From Philopedon plagiatum (Eukaryota; Arthropoda; Insecta; Coleoptera; Curculionidae), in the NCBI GenBank assembly GCA_963971165.1, contig OZ020191.1, forward strand, positions 15,061,160 to 15,125,159: a stretch of 64,000 bases of DNA, given 5' to 3'. Position numbers and translations under genes: made by a program. The notes under the pieces are model-generated. The model had not been told where the DNA came from, did no database searches, and was given only the letters and a program-made list of their open reading frames with translations. Of the stretch, positions 47,133-59,214 are shown one piece after another (position 1 is the first letter of the stretch; each line of letters opens with the position of its first letter).

Positions 47133-47813
47133 ATATCATAAAGCACAAATAACACAACAAATTCTTTATCTACTCCTTTTCCATCACATCGAGACCAAAC
47201 TATTAGTCTGGGTCATTGACTTTACAATAATTCCAACAAACTAGTTCGGAGAAATATTGCTGAGGGTATTCGTAATATTATTGTAAACATGTTTTCCCAA
47301 CATTTACAATTTCATCTATAATCTCAACTTTACCAGGTTGTGGTTTTGGTTTTTAAGCTCTCTAAATATACTTGCAAGGTTCTTTTAAATTATTATAGTT
47401 CAGCCCACAGTATATTTTGTAGAAATTGACATATAAACATACTATTGCAAGAACAAAATCAGATTTTTAAATCACATTAACGTAGATTTCTTTGAAAGAC
47501 TGCTTATTTTATTTAAGGAACAGCTATAGTTAGTGTAGGAAAAAAAATTGTTGAAGTAAATATGGGGTCTCGACTGATATCACACCAGCACTTCAGATGG
47601 CCTCTACCTTCACTAATACCAAGAATATTTGCCCATACTAAGACTTTTCGGACACCTTGTATTTAATATTTAAAACTGATATTAATTTTCGAAATTCTCT
47701 GAACAATACTGTGTTTTCAATATTGTTATCTGGGACCCCTGATTTTTGCAAAGAGTGAAAGTGCACTGTTTTAAGTAAACCTTGATTTATAATTGCTTCA
47801 CCCTAAACTGTGT
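47133..47813. other. Intergenic stretch without recognisable genes
   Basis: Non-coding. Bases 47634-47660 share a short word with 19656-19680 (CATACTAAGACTTTTCGGA). Confidence 0.4.
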
Positions 47814-48588
47814 GAAATAGTATATTACCTACATAACAAGTGTTGAAAGTGACATTTTCCACACGAGTGGGAATGTTGTCGCACGAGGCGACAGCCGAGT
47901 GCGATAATCCCACGAGTGTGCGAAAATTACTTTCACACGAGTAATGTACAATATTTTTCCTACGACCACAAAAATATTTACAAAAAAACCTAAATTTCTG
48001 TCTTTTAAAACCCTCACTTTCAACACTAACATTTTTATCAAGTGTGCTGAAAATAAAACAAATGAAATTGGCACCATCTATTTCAATGTCATGTTGACAA
48101 GTACTTTTCAACACGTGTGTTGTAAAGTACTTTTCAACACGCGTGTGATATAAGGCACTTTCTCGCCAAGTTAACCGTGCTTTTTTTCTCACTTTCATAG
48201 GTGGTCGTAGGAAATAGTAAATTACATAACAAGTGTTGAAAGTGACACTTTTCACACGAGTGCGATAATCCCACGAGTGTGCGAAAATTACTTTCACACG
48301 AGAAATGTACATTATTTTTCCTACGACCACAAAAATATTTATCAAAAAAGCCCAATTCCTGTCTTTTCTATACCCCCACTTTTCAACACGTGTGCTGAAA
48401 AACTTTTGAACACGTGTGCTGAAAATAAAAAAAAATGAAAGTGGCCCCCCATCTGTTGAAACGTCATGTTGACAAGTATTTCACAACACATGTGTTGAAA
48501 AGTACTTTTCAACACGCGTGTGATATAAGGCACTTTCTAGTCAAGTTAACCGTGCTTTTTTTCTCACTTTCATAGGTGGTCGTAGGAA
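47814..48588. repeat. Two-copy 0.39-kb tandem repeat of a CACGAGTGTGCGAAAATTAC-type element
   Basis: Units 47814-48210 and 48211-48588 share GTGTTGAAAGTGAC, TCCCACGAGTGTGCGAAAAT, TTTTCCTACGACCACAAAAA and AGTTAACCGTGCTTTTTTTC. Each unit has internal inverted words (CCTACGACCAC and GTGGTCGTAGG; CACACGAGT and CGTGTG). The first carries about 25 extra bases. The 180-codon minus frame spanning them is an artefact of the repeat. Confidence 0.85.
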
Positions 48589-49286
48589 AACTATTTTTCC
48601 GCTTTAAGGCAGGATAGTCGTCGTCAAGATATTAAAAAATTATTAAAATCGGTTGTAAAACAAAAAATTTATTAAGCTTTAAAAAAGGGACGACTTCAAT
48701 TTGGCCCACTGTATACACTGTTACACACAAAGATTTTTTTTGTAATAAAAAAGTTTCCAATCTATTAGACTTAAAATGTAATAATTTAAATTTGCATTCT
48801 TTTTATTCCAGTTCTGTAATATCCGAACATGAGGGGTCAGAAATTGTAAAATTCGCTCTGGCACAGTCATTAATTTAAATAAAAAGCCACTTTGAAAGCA
48901 TTCGAATTTAAATCGGACTCGGAATTAGAAAATTACAGAGCAACGGGCCCCCGATAGAGAGAGTTTTACGCACAAAAAGGTCTAATATGCTCAATATTTT
49001 GCCGAATATGTTCTGGAATTAACAGAAAAGCGAGGTAATTTTCCATGTGTATGTATGCTTCATTGAATTTTTAATTTCGGTAACAGACCAATATAAAATA
49101 ACAAACTGATTTTAATATCAAACACTGTATTTGTTCATGGTAATAAAACATAAAAAACGTACATAAATGTATATAAATGTCTATATCAGTGTTCGTTTGA
49201 TTTTGCAAAATATTTTTTGTATAAACAAAAAACCAAATCAGTCGTCTTATAAAATCGCAAAGGTTTACCCCACGTCATGATACTAC
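48589..49286. other. Intergenic stretch without recognisable genes
   Basis: AT-rich and non-coding, with no delimited repeats. Confidence 0.4.
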
Positions 49287-50531
49287 TAGGTCGGGAGCCG
49301 GTGACACTGAAAGTACCGTCATCGCGGAATCAAAAAGTTTTTATGTAAATTGATAGTTAATAGTCATACGAACAAAATGAGCTCGGTACGCCGGGATTCA
49401 TTAAGCCGAAAGTATTTTTAAAACAATTAATTATTATAAAAAAGCAAAAATGTTTTTTTACCCAGGGTGTTTTCTAATTGAATGTTAATATTTAAGAGGC
49501 GATTTTTGGGTCCATTCTAAAAAGAAAACTTCATATGAACGTATGTCCTAAACGTCTTAACTTTTGAGATACAGGGTGGTAGAGTTTTCAAAAATAAATA
49601 GTTTTTTATTAAAATCTGTAATACCACTTTAGATATTCTAATTAAATTTGGCATACATGTACTATGTATCAAGAGGCATTATTTAGTGTACCACAATTTT
49701 TTTTTCTTTAAACCAGTGGCGTTCGTACGGAATTTCACCTGCCTATTTTGGCAGATATTGATGGTACGCCACTGATTTCTCGTAAAATTAAAATGATTCC
49801 TGAAATTCCCAATCATTTCTAAGCAAATTTGATCTCTGGCATTTTTTCAATCCAATGCACGGTTTTCGCTTAAAAAAATAAAAACCTTTTCTCTGCATGA
49901 TCATAACAATATCGTTCATATAGCAGAGAAAAGGTTTTTATTTTTTTAAGCGAAAACCGTGCATCGGATTGAAAAAATGCAAGAGATCAAATTTGCTTAG
50001 AAATGATTGGGAATTTCAGGAATGATTTTACTTTTACGAGAAATCAGTGGCGTACCATCAATATCTGCCAAAATAAGCAGGTGAAATTCCGTACGAACGC
50101 CACTGGTTTAAAGAAAAAAAAATTGTGGTACACTAAATAATGCCTCTTGATACATAGTACATGTATGCCAAATTTAATTAAAATATCTAAAGTGGTATTA
50201 CAGATTTTAATAAAAAACTATTTATTTTTGAAAACTTTACCACCCTGTATCTCAAAAGTTAAGACGTTTAGGACATACGTTCATATGAAGCTTTCTTTTT
50301 AGAATGGACCCAAAAATCGCCCCTTAAATATTGACATTCAATTAGAAAACACCCTGGGTAAAAAACAATTTTGCTTTTTTATAATAATTAATTGTTTTAA
50401 AAATACTTTCGGCTTAATGAATCCCGGCGTACCGAGCTCATTTTGTTCGTATGACTATTAACTATCAATTTACATAAAAAAATTTTGATTCCGCGATGAC
50501 GGTACTTTCAGTGTCACCGGCTCCCAACCTA
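49287..50531. mobile_element. 1.25-kb near-perfect palindromic element
   Basis: Arms of about 610 bases (49287-49896 and 49923-50531) are almost exact inverted copies around a 26-base loop, with only scattered substitutions and small indels. The outer ends read TAGGT-C/T-GGGAGCCGGTGAC. Inside are GATACAGGGTGGTAGA and CAGTGGCGTTCGTACGGAAT, themselves resembling transposon ends. It has no coding frames. The TA at each edge may be a target duplication. A transcript would fold into a long double-stranded hairpin. Confidence 0.93.
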
Positions 50532-50834
50532 TACGTTTGCTTTCCATTTAAGTCCGAAACTGTATTTCAAGACGAAGCAGTCACCCTAACGGTACTCGCA
50601 AACTAGTACATTTTTGTGACGCAAGTCCTTATAACGCAATTATAAAACTGCTCGTCAGGTTCACACGGTGACAAAAATATATCAAAAATTGCTGTATAAA
50701 TGAATTGCGCAACTGAAAAATACCAACGACATTTCTCAAAGTTGCAAAGCTACTCACATGTAATGCTCCACTTTTTTTTGCGATACTCAAGCTGCAACTT
50801 TTAATCTCTATATATAAATTTGCTCTAACACTGT

Positions 50835-51295
50835 AAAGGCATTGCAACATCCCAAAGCTAGCTAAAAAATTGTCATTTTCCTTTTCAATAAATACATTCG
50901 GTTCATATTCTACGATGTCATGCTTTTATTCTTTAAATTAAATGTTTAGTTTACTTTTAACGTTGTTTCATTATGTGCACTTTTTGAGTTTACTTACAGG
51001 AGCTTAACTTATTGGTTTGTGGGCTGTTTCATACATTTGTGATTCTACAAGTGGCGCCAAATTAGATCTGTTGATTGGCCCATACCAACGGTGTTAAGGA
51101 GTGTATATTTATCTTTGTAAAGCACATTGATAGGTCATTAGCGTATGGCATTAAGAACTAAAATTAGTAAACTCCCCCTCAAGTAAACTACCCCGCTACG
51201 TAGAGCTAGTCGATGGTTTGTTGTCATACATCTCGGCCATTACTATAACAACTATTATTTGATGGCAGCAACAACTGCTATAAGATAATACAGAT
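50835..51295 (+). repeat. Dispersed repeat, copy 2 (partner at 8600-9010)
   Basis: Same orientation as the copy 42 kb away. Shared words include TTTTAACGTTGTTTC, GCACATTGATAGGTCATTAG, CTACCCCGCTACGT and GTCGATGGTTTGTTGTCATA. It has about 40 extra bases. No coding sequence and no terminal repeats are evident. Confidence 0.7.
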
Positions 51296-52181
51296 GTTCT
51301 GTTTATAGTATATCGATATCAAAAAGTGAAATGTCAGCTCTTTGGAGGGAAATTTTACATTTAAACGCCAGTAGAATTAGCCAAGTTCTTGAATTTGCAG
51401 CAGTCTCTTCACGATTTATACAAAAAAGTTAGTCCAAGTGTGGCCTACAAGTTTCTTATTTTATAAATTTAAACAAAGCAACTTTGCTATTATTAAATAA
51501 ACAGTAGTAAGTTACGCCAATAGAAAAAAAAACATAATTCGATTTATTTCAAGAATTCAAAACAGAAGTAGAACTTTTAAAATCATGAAATTTTAACATA
51601 GCCTTTTCTCAAAACCACTCACTCATTTGAATCGCTATTTCACTAAACGCCTCGAATGTGATAATATTAAGTCCAAGTTTTCAGTCGCTATTTGATAGAA
51701 AAAAAATAATTTGATTACGACTTTCGGCTTTCACTACGTCCTTGTTTTTTCCCGAAAATACTCATCGCAATACTTCTTTCGCAACGCTCTGCGCTTTAAT
51801 CTTATCTGGCGTGCCGTGGCACATTTTTACCATAGAATTAATTCAAATCGTAAATTCTCCTGGGTATGTCAGTTAAACCGAGATTTCTTCTTTTTTCCCA
51901 ATTACAAATTTCTCTACTGGCATGCGAAAGGGCTTTCGGCTGTACTCTTATTTCTTTTTCGTTGAATATTTCTAGAAGCCGACCGCGAATCGGATAGGTT
52001 TAAATTTAGAATACTTTAACATGAAAATCTAAGTTAATTAAGCATGTGTATTTACATTTAAGAAATCTTTTTGGTTAACTGTTTTAATACAGTGACCGCC
52101 AGAAAGTGCGCAGCATATGGGAACAAATTTTATCTTTGTATTCAACAAATTTATTTTGTTTCGAAAAAGTTCTGCATACCT
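51296..52181. other. Intergenic stretch without recognisable genes
   Basis: AT-rich. The 84-codon frame at 51711-51965 is rich in aromatic residues and unlike any family I know; it is not called. Confidence 0.4.
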
Positions 52182-52790
52182 TCAAACCAAAATAATACCC
52201 AACAAATTGGGTGAAAGTCTTATGGTATACCAGGAAGTAAGTAAGTAAGTAAGTAAAGTACCCCCATTTTTCACTTTAGAATTTTTTTTATTAAGAAATG
52301 TATTAATTTCAAAGTTATGCCCAAATATCAATTTTCGCTGCCAGGGTCGATGAAATTCTCGAATCTGTTTCGGAGAGTTACAGAACACGTCTTCTGTCTG
52401 TGCCATTAATGTATCTACAACTGCATAACAGTTTCGAAGTATTTTTATTCCCAGAAGTACCGCATGCAGTATACACGTCACCTGTAGTAAGTTAGGCCAA
52501 ACACTTTTGCGGAGGCCCGCAAGAAGCATGCCTGCGGCGTTATCACTAAGAAACATTAATACCCGGTGTTGTGAAAGTTGAAATTTTCGCAAAGTGGTTA
52601 AAAGCAGGTTCGTTAGTATATCCGCAGGGCCCTTTTCAAATCTTTTACTCGTACATGCCAGCAAATATGGAGGTGACGGCCCAGGCGAATTTAAAATGCA
52701 TACTATGACATTGAGAATAGAATGTTTTTAGACTCCGTTGTCTCGTCCACGATTAACCACAGTTGTTTATCGTGCAGTGTGGATATAACA
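52182..52790 (-). pseudogene. hAT-like transposase relic, catalytic core
   Basis: Read on the minus strand from about 52780, it gives LWLIVDETTESKNILFSMS, with the first hAT catalytic aspartate in DETT. After frameshifts it continues GPSPPYLLACTSKRFEK and FLSDNAAGMLLAGLRKSVWP, with the second aspartate in LSDNA. Next come NLLQVTCILHAVLLGIKILR and a TEDVFCNSPKQIREFHR stretch. This order (DETT, LxDxAxxM, HxTCxxHxLxxxxE, VFxxxPxRxxxFK) is that of an insect/vertebrate BED-type hAT subgroup. The C-terminal dimerisation part is missing. A short (GTAA)n lies at the 3' side near 52240. Confidence 0.82.
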
Positions 52791-53109
52791 TTGTTTTCGA
52801 TTCGCTCGCGCACAACTGGTAAATATCGTCGAAACGTTGATTGGCTGGGCAATGTCAACGTTGAATAATATTTTTTTCAGAACTGCTGAAAGGGTTTCTT
52901 GGCCAGAATATTGAAGGGCGCTTAACATAAAAATTAAATCGAAAATAAAGTCCGCAAAAGGTCTCTGGCCCTGTTTTTAATTTATGGGCTGTACTGTTTA
53001 TGAGTTTTCTACACATAACTCTTTTCCAGCACAACAATTGTTTATTACGTACTAAACACTGTGGAATGGAAATTTCCCGAAATAGCAAAATTCTAAAACT
53101 ACTCGTATG

Positions 53110-53840
53110 TTCCGCAGTACTTTATTTTGGAAGGTTTGGATGCCTTTGTTGTGGCTCTCCATAGCTGAATCCCATAAACCCAGACTGGTCTTAAAATCTG
53201 GTTAAATATCATGATTTTACAGAGCACTGACAGCCGAGACTTTCATCTCAAGAGCCGATACTATATTTGAGCCCTAACCAGTCCGTTTAATTCTCAAATG
53301 TTCTTTAATCTTAGTTTTGCATCTAAGGTTATCAGGTATTTGGCAGTATTTTCATAGGGGAACTATGATACAATTAATGTTGACTGGTTGATGATTGCCT
53401 ATTTTTCTGTTAGTAAAGTTGACATGAATAAATTTTTGCTCATTAAGCGAAATCTTCCAATTTGTGGTCCAATAATTAATTGTAAATCTGGTCGCTAGTT
53501 TGTTGGAGTTGGCTGGTTGCTGCATCTAAGTCTGTTCTTACTGCTAATAAAGCAGTGTCATCTGCGAATGTATCAACAGTTAAATTTTCTGTTTGTGGGA
53601 GATCACAAGGTGTACAGTAAATAAAGAGCGTGACCCAAGATGCTGCAATTTGTCCAGTCAAATTGAGGCACACCTGCTTTAACTTCTTTCAGTTTGCAGT
53701 ATTCATTCTCCTCTTTAATTCTGAACACCATATTTGTAATGCATTCTATTTAATTTGTTAACAAGCTATTTGTGTCAAACTGTATCAAAAGCTTGAGCTA
53801 CGTCAAGGAACATAGTTGGCCAGATTTATTCTAGTGCATT
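53110..53840 (-). pseudogene. Jockey-type LINE reverse transcriptase relic
   Basis: On the minus strand the sequence reads MFLDVAQAFDTV near 53790 (first RT aspartate), KEVKAGVPQ near 53690, and DLPQTENLTVDTFADDTALL near 53590, the FADD catalytic box. Then come WKISLNEQKFIHVNFTNRKI and, near 53150, LWKIMIFNQILRPVWVYGIQ-LWRATTKASKPS, the Jockey-type RPxWxYGIQLW motif. Numerous stops and frameshifts show it is old. The endonuclease, early RT and RNase H regions are absent. Confidence 0.88.
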
Positions 53841-54142
53841 TTCTATTAGATTTCTTAATAATTCAATTTTATGTAAAATCTATTAATTGACAAATAACAT
53901 TTTATATTATTTGGAAGGTAAGCACTGGTAGTCTCTTTTTCTCTTTTACACTGTTATTTGGCCACATTCTCCAGACGTTGCTGCAATCGCCAAATTAAAG
54001 ATTCAACACGTTAATAATAAGTTTCATAAAACTTAAATTACAAGCGGCTCCTTTCAACGCTTGCTTGCCATACACTTACTCTTAAATTTGCATTCTTTGT
54101 ACACGTGCAATGACTACTTTTTATCACCCCTTTCAGGAAAAG

Positions 54143-54330
54143 TTAGCGGATGTCAAGCCATGAAATGTTTCGCAGAGCAATTACACTTTTATTAGAGCAT
54201 AAAAGCCCCATTTTGTCAACTAGATAGAGATGGCTCACTTTAACAGTTTTTGTTCCTTGCGCCACAACTTCTAAAACCGTACGTCTGTTTGTTTTAAGTC
54301 GTAATGTTAAGTTTTGTGACACAATGTGAA
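54143..54330 (+). repeat. Dispersed repeat, copy 1 (partner at 56920-57095)
   Basis: Shared words in the same orientation are GATGTCAAGCCATG-AATGTTT, AGAGCAATTACACTTTTATT and TTTTGTCAACTAGATAGAGA-TGGCTC. Non-coding and diverged. The family is not recognised. Confidence 0.65.
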
Positions 54331-56332
54331 AATTTGATAGCGCACAGAATTATCTTTGTGGGAAATAACAGGGAGAAATGCTACTAAAGTTATATCTTTA
54401 TTTCAGAGCCATATATAATAATATGTGTTTTTAACATACATAGATTTAGAAATAAGGAGGAGATACCATTTTTGTCAATAAGAACAGTAAGTGGCAAAAA
54501 AATCATGATTGTGCAAAAAAGCATGTAAAAATATACAATTGACCACACTGTTCAGTCACCTAGTGATGGCAACTTATACAACTGCCGGAAGTTCACTCGC
54601 CTAAAATGATAATCGCCTACTAAATTTGACCTCTAGGTAATTTCTAGTTCTAAAAAATCTTTTTATATTTATAGTTTTGACCACATTTTCAGCGCAGCAA
54701 ATAAAAAAGTGTGGAACAGACCCATTGTGTCCATATTTTATGATGTAGACTAGTCAAATTTCTACTGTACAATGTTTAAAACTAATGATTACAACAGAAA
54801 GAAACCTTAATAATAAAAATTTCGTCTTTTTTCACACCAACTAATTTTCTTTTTAGCCAACTTTACAGACTCGAGAAAAAAGAAATCAAATCTAATATTA
54901 GAATATTCTAATTTTTTACTTTTAAATTGATAGGTCTATATACATGTAGACATCATTTCATTTTATTTGGGTTTTATGTAAATTTAAAAAGGTCTTGAGA
55001 GAATTTCTAAAACTAAAAATAACAAAAATTTAAAAAAATTCTGAAACCTGAATATAGGGAAATGAACCTAACGTATAACATTATTTTATTTATAAATATA
55101 TGTTAAACAACTTTTTAAATTATGACGAACCTCGAAGTGGTTCCAGTCTACTGACTGACATCTCAGTTACTCGAAAATACAGAAAGGTACTTCTGAAATG
55201 CCAAAAACAATACCTCATTCTATCTTGTGACAACGTACAGTAGCCACCGGCAGCTCATTTTTTGGGAGGCTAGAGGCCAGGTTTCGAAATTTTCCCCAAT
55301 TCTCCTGTTTCCCCATAGAAGCTTCTTGATTTAATGTGACCAAATCAAGAAAATAACCAGGTGTTAAATTGTGTTGGAAAACCTTTTCATAAAACGACAA
55401 AGCTATATGTGACCAAGGAATTTATTTATTGGTGTTAGGTCATTCCTTTTTTTTGGGAATTTTTCTAAAATATATAAGTGATAATTAAAGCCTTTGCAAA
55501 CGTTGGTAATAGAAAAATGCTATTTTTTAACGAACAACAATATAGGTTATGAGAATTACATAAATCTAAAATTAGCCTTTCATGACGCTAGGGTTATAAT
55601 TGAATGTTCTTAGAAATAACCGCACGGAAGATTCATGAATCTTGTAGGCACTTCATCGCAAGGGGAAAGAGGTGACCTCTTATCGAGATAGCTTAACAGT
55701 ACTATAAAATTGTGAATATAATTACAAATAATTTGGGGAAAATAACATTACTTTTTATATTATAAAGTTTTGGATTACTAATTAAGTTGAAATTTACGTT
55801 TAAAAAAAGTTATTATAGACCACATATCCCTTTTTAATAAAATTATGAGCAATTATACGGGGTAAGTTTTTTAAAGGCGATATCTCAAAAAGGGTTTAAA
55901 ATATTTTCATGGAATTTTGGTGAGTTAATAGGGAGATGGGGGGACATATTTAAACATTATTTTGACATTTACCTCCTCTCTCTATATTGAGGAGTGGCTG
56001 GTAACTTTGAAATTTTAAATGGGATGATGTAGTTTTGTTTATAAAATTGGAATCTACTTAAAAATTACGTATGTGTAAAATTTTTTTGATTTGTTCTTTC
56101 GGTTACGGAATTATGGTTAACTAAATTTTGATTGAATTGAAAAAATAAATAAATCTTACCGGTAAATCAAGTTCACTTAATTTTGAGTTATTAATCGTTT
56201 CCATGAAAACGCGTTATTTTAACTTACGTCAGTTGAGAATTTTTATATTTTGTTGATTATTTTTGAGTTTATTGCTAGGTCCCCGGATTTGACCCGCTTG
56301 TCTTTTTCATGTGAGGTTTTATAAAGAATAAA
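54331..56332. other. Long AT-rich stretch without recognisable genes
   Basis: No coding similarity. Bases 56113-56178 match 4218-4287. Phrases such as GGCGATATCTCAAAAAGGGT near 55877 are common in non-coding insect repeats. Confidence 0.4.
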
Positions 56333-56590
56333 GTGATGGCAAGGAAAGACAACCCTAAAATACGAAACCAAAAATTACCAATATGTTCCACTTCTTTCCC
56401 TCATTCATACCTAGCGTCTAGGGTCTTCAGATTATGGAACAAATTGCTTGCAGATGTTTTTCCTGCTCCTCCCAACCTCCAGTCCTTTAAATCCCATGTC
56501 AATAATGGCATTTCCCTTCTCTTCGCCCACGGTACGTTAGCACTTAGGTTTATGGTTTACGTGGACTGTCTGCGATAAAAAAAAGTTACT
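56333..56590 (+). pseudogene. 3' end of a CR1/Jockey-like LINE
   Basis: The frame reads SYLASRVFRLWNKLLADVFP, then APPNLQSFKSHVNNGISLLF, the C-terminal signature of the same LINE as at 14075-14285 and 57499-58020. The tail ends GCGATAAAAAAAA near 56583, the shared 3' terminus. The 5' part is missing, as in target-primed truncated insertions. Confidence 0.82.
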
Positions 56591-56919
56591 CTATTGGATC
56601 CCACATTGAATAATTTTCCGAATCTATCCAATCAAGCTGATCTCAAAGTACCAAAAGAGCATTGAACATTTCATGATAATGGATCATATCAGATATTTTA
56701 TAATATAAGGAAATTTGCACAAAGCACTTTGTAAATCTCGTTTTATTTTCATTTTGGTTGGTTTTCTCTGGACCGCCAAAAAAGGTGAACATTGTGTAAT
56801 TTTTGAATAGGGATTTAAATAAAGCAAAAACCAATTCAATGTATTGGACTCAATAAAACTTTATTGTCTTGCTTTAATATCCGCCCCTGTTTTTATCGTC
56901 CCTTATTCGATAAGTAAGC

Positions 56920-57095
56920 GAATGTCAAGCCATGGAATGTTTTGTAAAGCAATTAAACTTTTATTGGTGTATAAAAACGGCAATTTTGTCAACTAGGTAG
57001 CGATGGCTCTGTTTTTCTGTTTTTATGCACACTCGCTTGTCGACTATTAAAATTGCAAATTTGTTTGTATAGTGTCTTGTGCTACAATGTGAAAG
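56920..57095 (+). repeat. Dispersed repeat, copy 2 (partner at 54143-54330)
   Basis: Contains AATGTCAAGCCATGGAATGT, AAAGCAATTAAACTTTTATT and TTTTGTCAACTAGGTAGCGA. Non-coding. Confidence 0.65.
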
Positions 57096-57498
57096 CAGTA
57101 ATATTTTCTTGTATTTTGGTTTAAATTTTTTATCATATTTCAATTTGTTTCACTATATTACTTTATTATTAATAAATTAACATCTCCTAGTTTCTGACAT
57201 CTTGCAACTTAGAGCAAGATAACTCTTACAGACTGACGCAACTAAAATATATTTTGTTGGATATCAACGAACCACAGTGAATTAGCGAAAAATCAGATAT
57301 TTGGTTGTAGTTCAGAACGACTGTTTTCGATCATTCAAGTGTGTTGCACCTATATCTATGAGAATTTCTCTAAAATGAATTTTTTCAAATTTTCTCTTTG
57401 AAAGACGATTCAAAACAATAACATGCAATAATGTGGTCATAGCTTACTGACCAAGCTTGATGTGTTTAGAGTTTGTTATGGGGTCATAAGACTGACCA

Positions 57499-58020
57499 CT
57501 ATTCCATGGGCGTCTGAAGAGAAGGGAAATGAAATCTATTGGCACGGGATTTACAGGATTGGAGGTTGGGAGGGAAACGGAAAACGTCTGCAGGCAATTT
57601 GTTCCATAATCTGGAGGCCCTAGGAATGAATGAGCCCGAAAAGCATGATTTTCTATGCTTTTGTAGCTGGACAGTAAAGTGATGCATACGTGACGCGTGT
57701 GTTTAGTTAGAAACAGTCAAGGGGGGCTAGTTCTTTAGAGCAAAATTCCTAAAAGTAGAAAAGGGATTAATCCCCAACAGCGCGGCGATAACCGAAAGAA
57801 GGGAGTTTTAAGGATTGAGTCATTGATAAATCGAATGGCTCTCTTTTGGATTGAATCAAAGATGTTAAGGGTCGAAAGTGATGCCGCTCCCCAGATGTGT
57901 GAACACTACTCTAGGTTAATGTTTGTGCCAGCTAAGATTATGATTAAATTTAATGCCAACAAGATCAAACGTTTTATTGTTCTGTAGGGCTTGGCCATTC
58001 ATGTGGATGGGGCAAGTGTT
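57499..58020 (-). pseudogene. CR1/Jockey-like LINE, C-terminal part, decayed
   Basis: On the minus strand a thumb-region motif reads LEYCSHIWGAASLSTLNIFD and SIQKRAIRFINDSILKTPFF near 57900-57800. It is followed by RASRLWNKLPADVFRFPPNL-QSCKSRANRFHF near 57600-57530. Typical LINE wording is LEYCSHVWG...SxxxRAxRLI...SxRLWNxLPxxVF...NLxxFKxxV. Frames shift between the blocks. It extends further upstream than the other two copies of this 3' end, so it best identifies the family. Confidence 0.85.
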
Positions 58021-58053
58021 GCCGGATTTTTTGCGTGACAGGGAGCAATACTT

Positions 58054-58761
58054 ATAAAATGATGTTAAAAGAGACAGAAAAAACTTGAACAAACCAGAAA
58101 AAACTTGAACAAACCAGCAAAAGTTGCAGTCTTTTTCGCAACTTTTTTGAACACGACATGCATTTGTTTTACCGTTTCAGCACCGTCAGTTATACGATCC
58201 ACACAATTATGTTAGATTTGGATATGGTTTCAACTGCGAATTTCGGTACAGAAACTAATAAATATCTTTGTTAATTAGGCATTAGAATATATAAAATGAT
58301 GTTAAAAAAGACAGAAAAAACTTGAACAAACCAGAAAAAACTTGACCAAACGAGCAAAAGTTGCAGTCTTTTTCGCAACTTTTTTGAACACGATATGCAT
58401 TTGTTTTACCGTTTCAGCACCGTCAGTTATACGATCCACACAATTATTTAGATTTGGATATGGTTTCAACTGCGAATTTCGGTACAGAAACTAATAAATA
58501 TCTTTGTTAATTAGGCATTAGAATATATAAAATGATGTTAAAGAAGACAGAAAAAACTTGAACAAACCAGAAAAACTTGAACAAACCAGCAAAAGTTGCA
58601 GTCTTTTTCGCAACTTTTTTGAACACGATATGCATTTGTTTTACCGTTTCAGCACCGTCAGTTATACGATCCACACAATTATTTAGATTTGGATATGGTT
58701 TCAACTGCGAATTTCGGTACAGAAACTAATAAATATCTTTGTTAATTAGGCATTAGAATAT
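58054..58761. repeat. Three-copy tandem array, unit about 236 bp
   Basis: Units start at 58054, 58291 and 58527 with ATAAAATGATGTTAAA. They share AAAAGTTGCAGTCTTTTTCG, ATGCATTTGTTTTACCGTTT and GATCCACACAATTAT. Differences are few (one unit has GTTAGATTTGG for TTTAGATTTGG; the AAAAACTTGAACAAACCAG repeat varies slightly), so duplication is recent or homogenised. Each unit contains a short internal duplication (AAACTTGAACAAACCAGA). No coding evidence; the minus-strand frame is a by-product. Confidence 0.93.
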
Positions 58762-59214
58762 ATTGTAATAATTTGAAAGAAACTTCTTGAACTTATAACG
58801 TCTACGTATTCTGCTCCTGCTCATGTTAGGGAAGCAACCATCTTCTTTTAACATTACCAATTTTACTAACTTAATTCAGACTAAGTTAAGACAGATCATT
58901 AATAAAAATTAAACTTAATTTGATAAATTTTATAATTTTCCAGTATTCCTTGAATTTTTGAACAGTATGCTGTTTTAACAAAACTGCGGTGCATTATTTT
59001 ATTTTGAAAAAAATCCCAAATGATTCCAGTGGTCCAACGACACAATGGTCAGACGGGTAAAATTAAAAGTTGTAATGACACGACCAAGTACCTTATCACA
59101 AGTCAGGTGACTTGGGATGGGTATTGCATTAGTGATAAGTAGTCTGAAACAACGACTACCAATTTTAGCTTTTATATCCAGTAAATATGAAAAGAAACAT
59201 AAATAATACCAAAA

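Noticed and set aside
47803..48345. 180-codon frame on the minus strand
   Set aside because: It spans a two-copy tandem non-coding repeat and shows no known domain.
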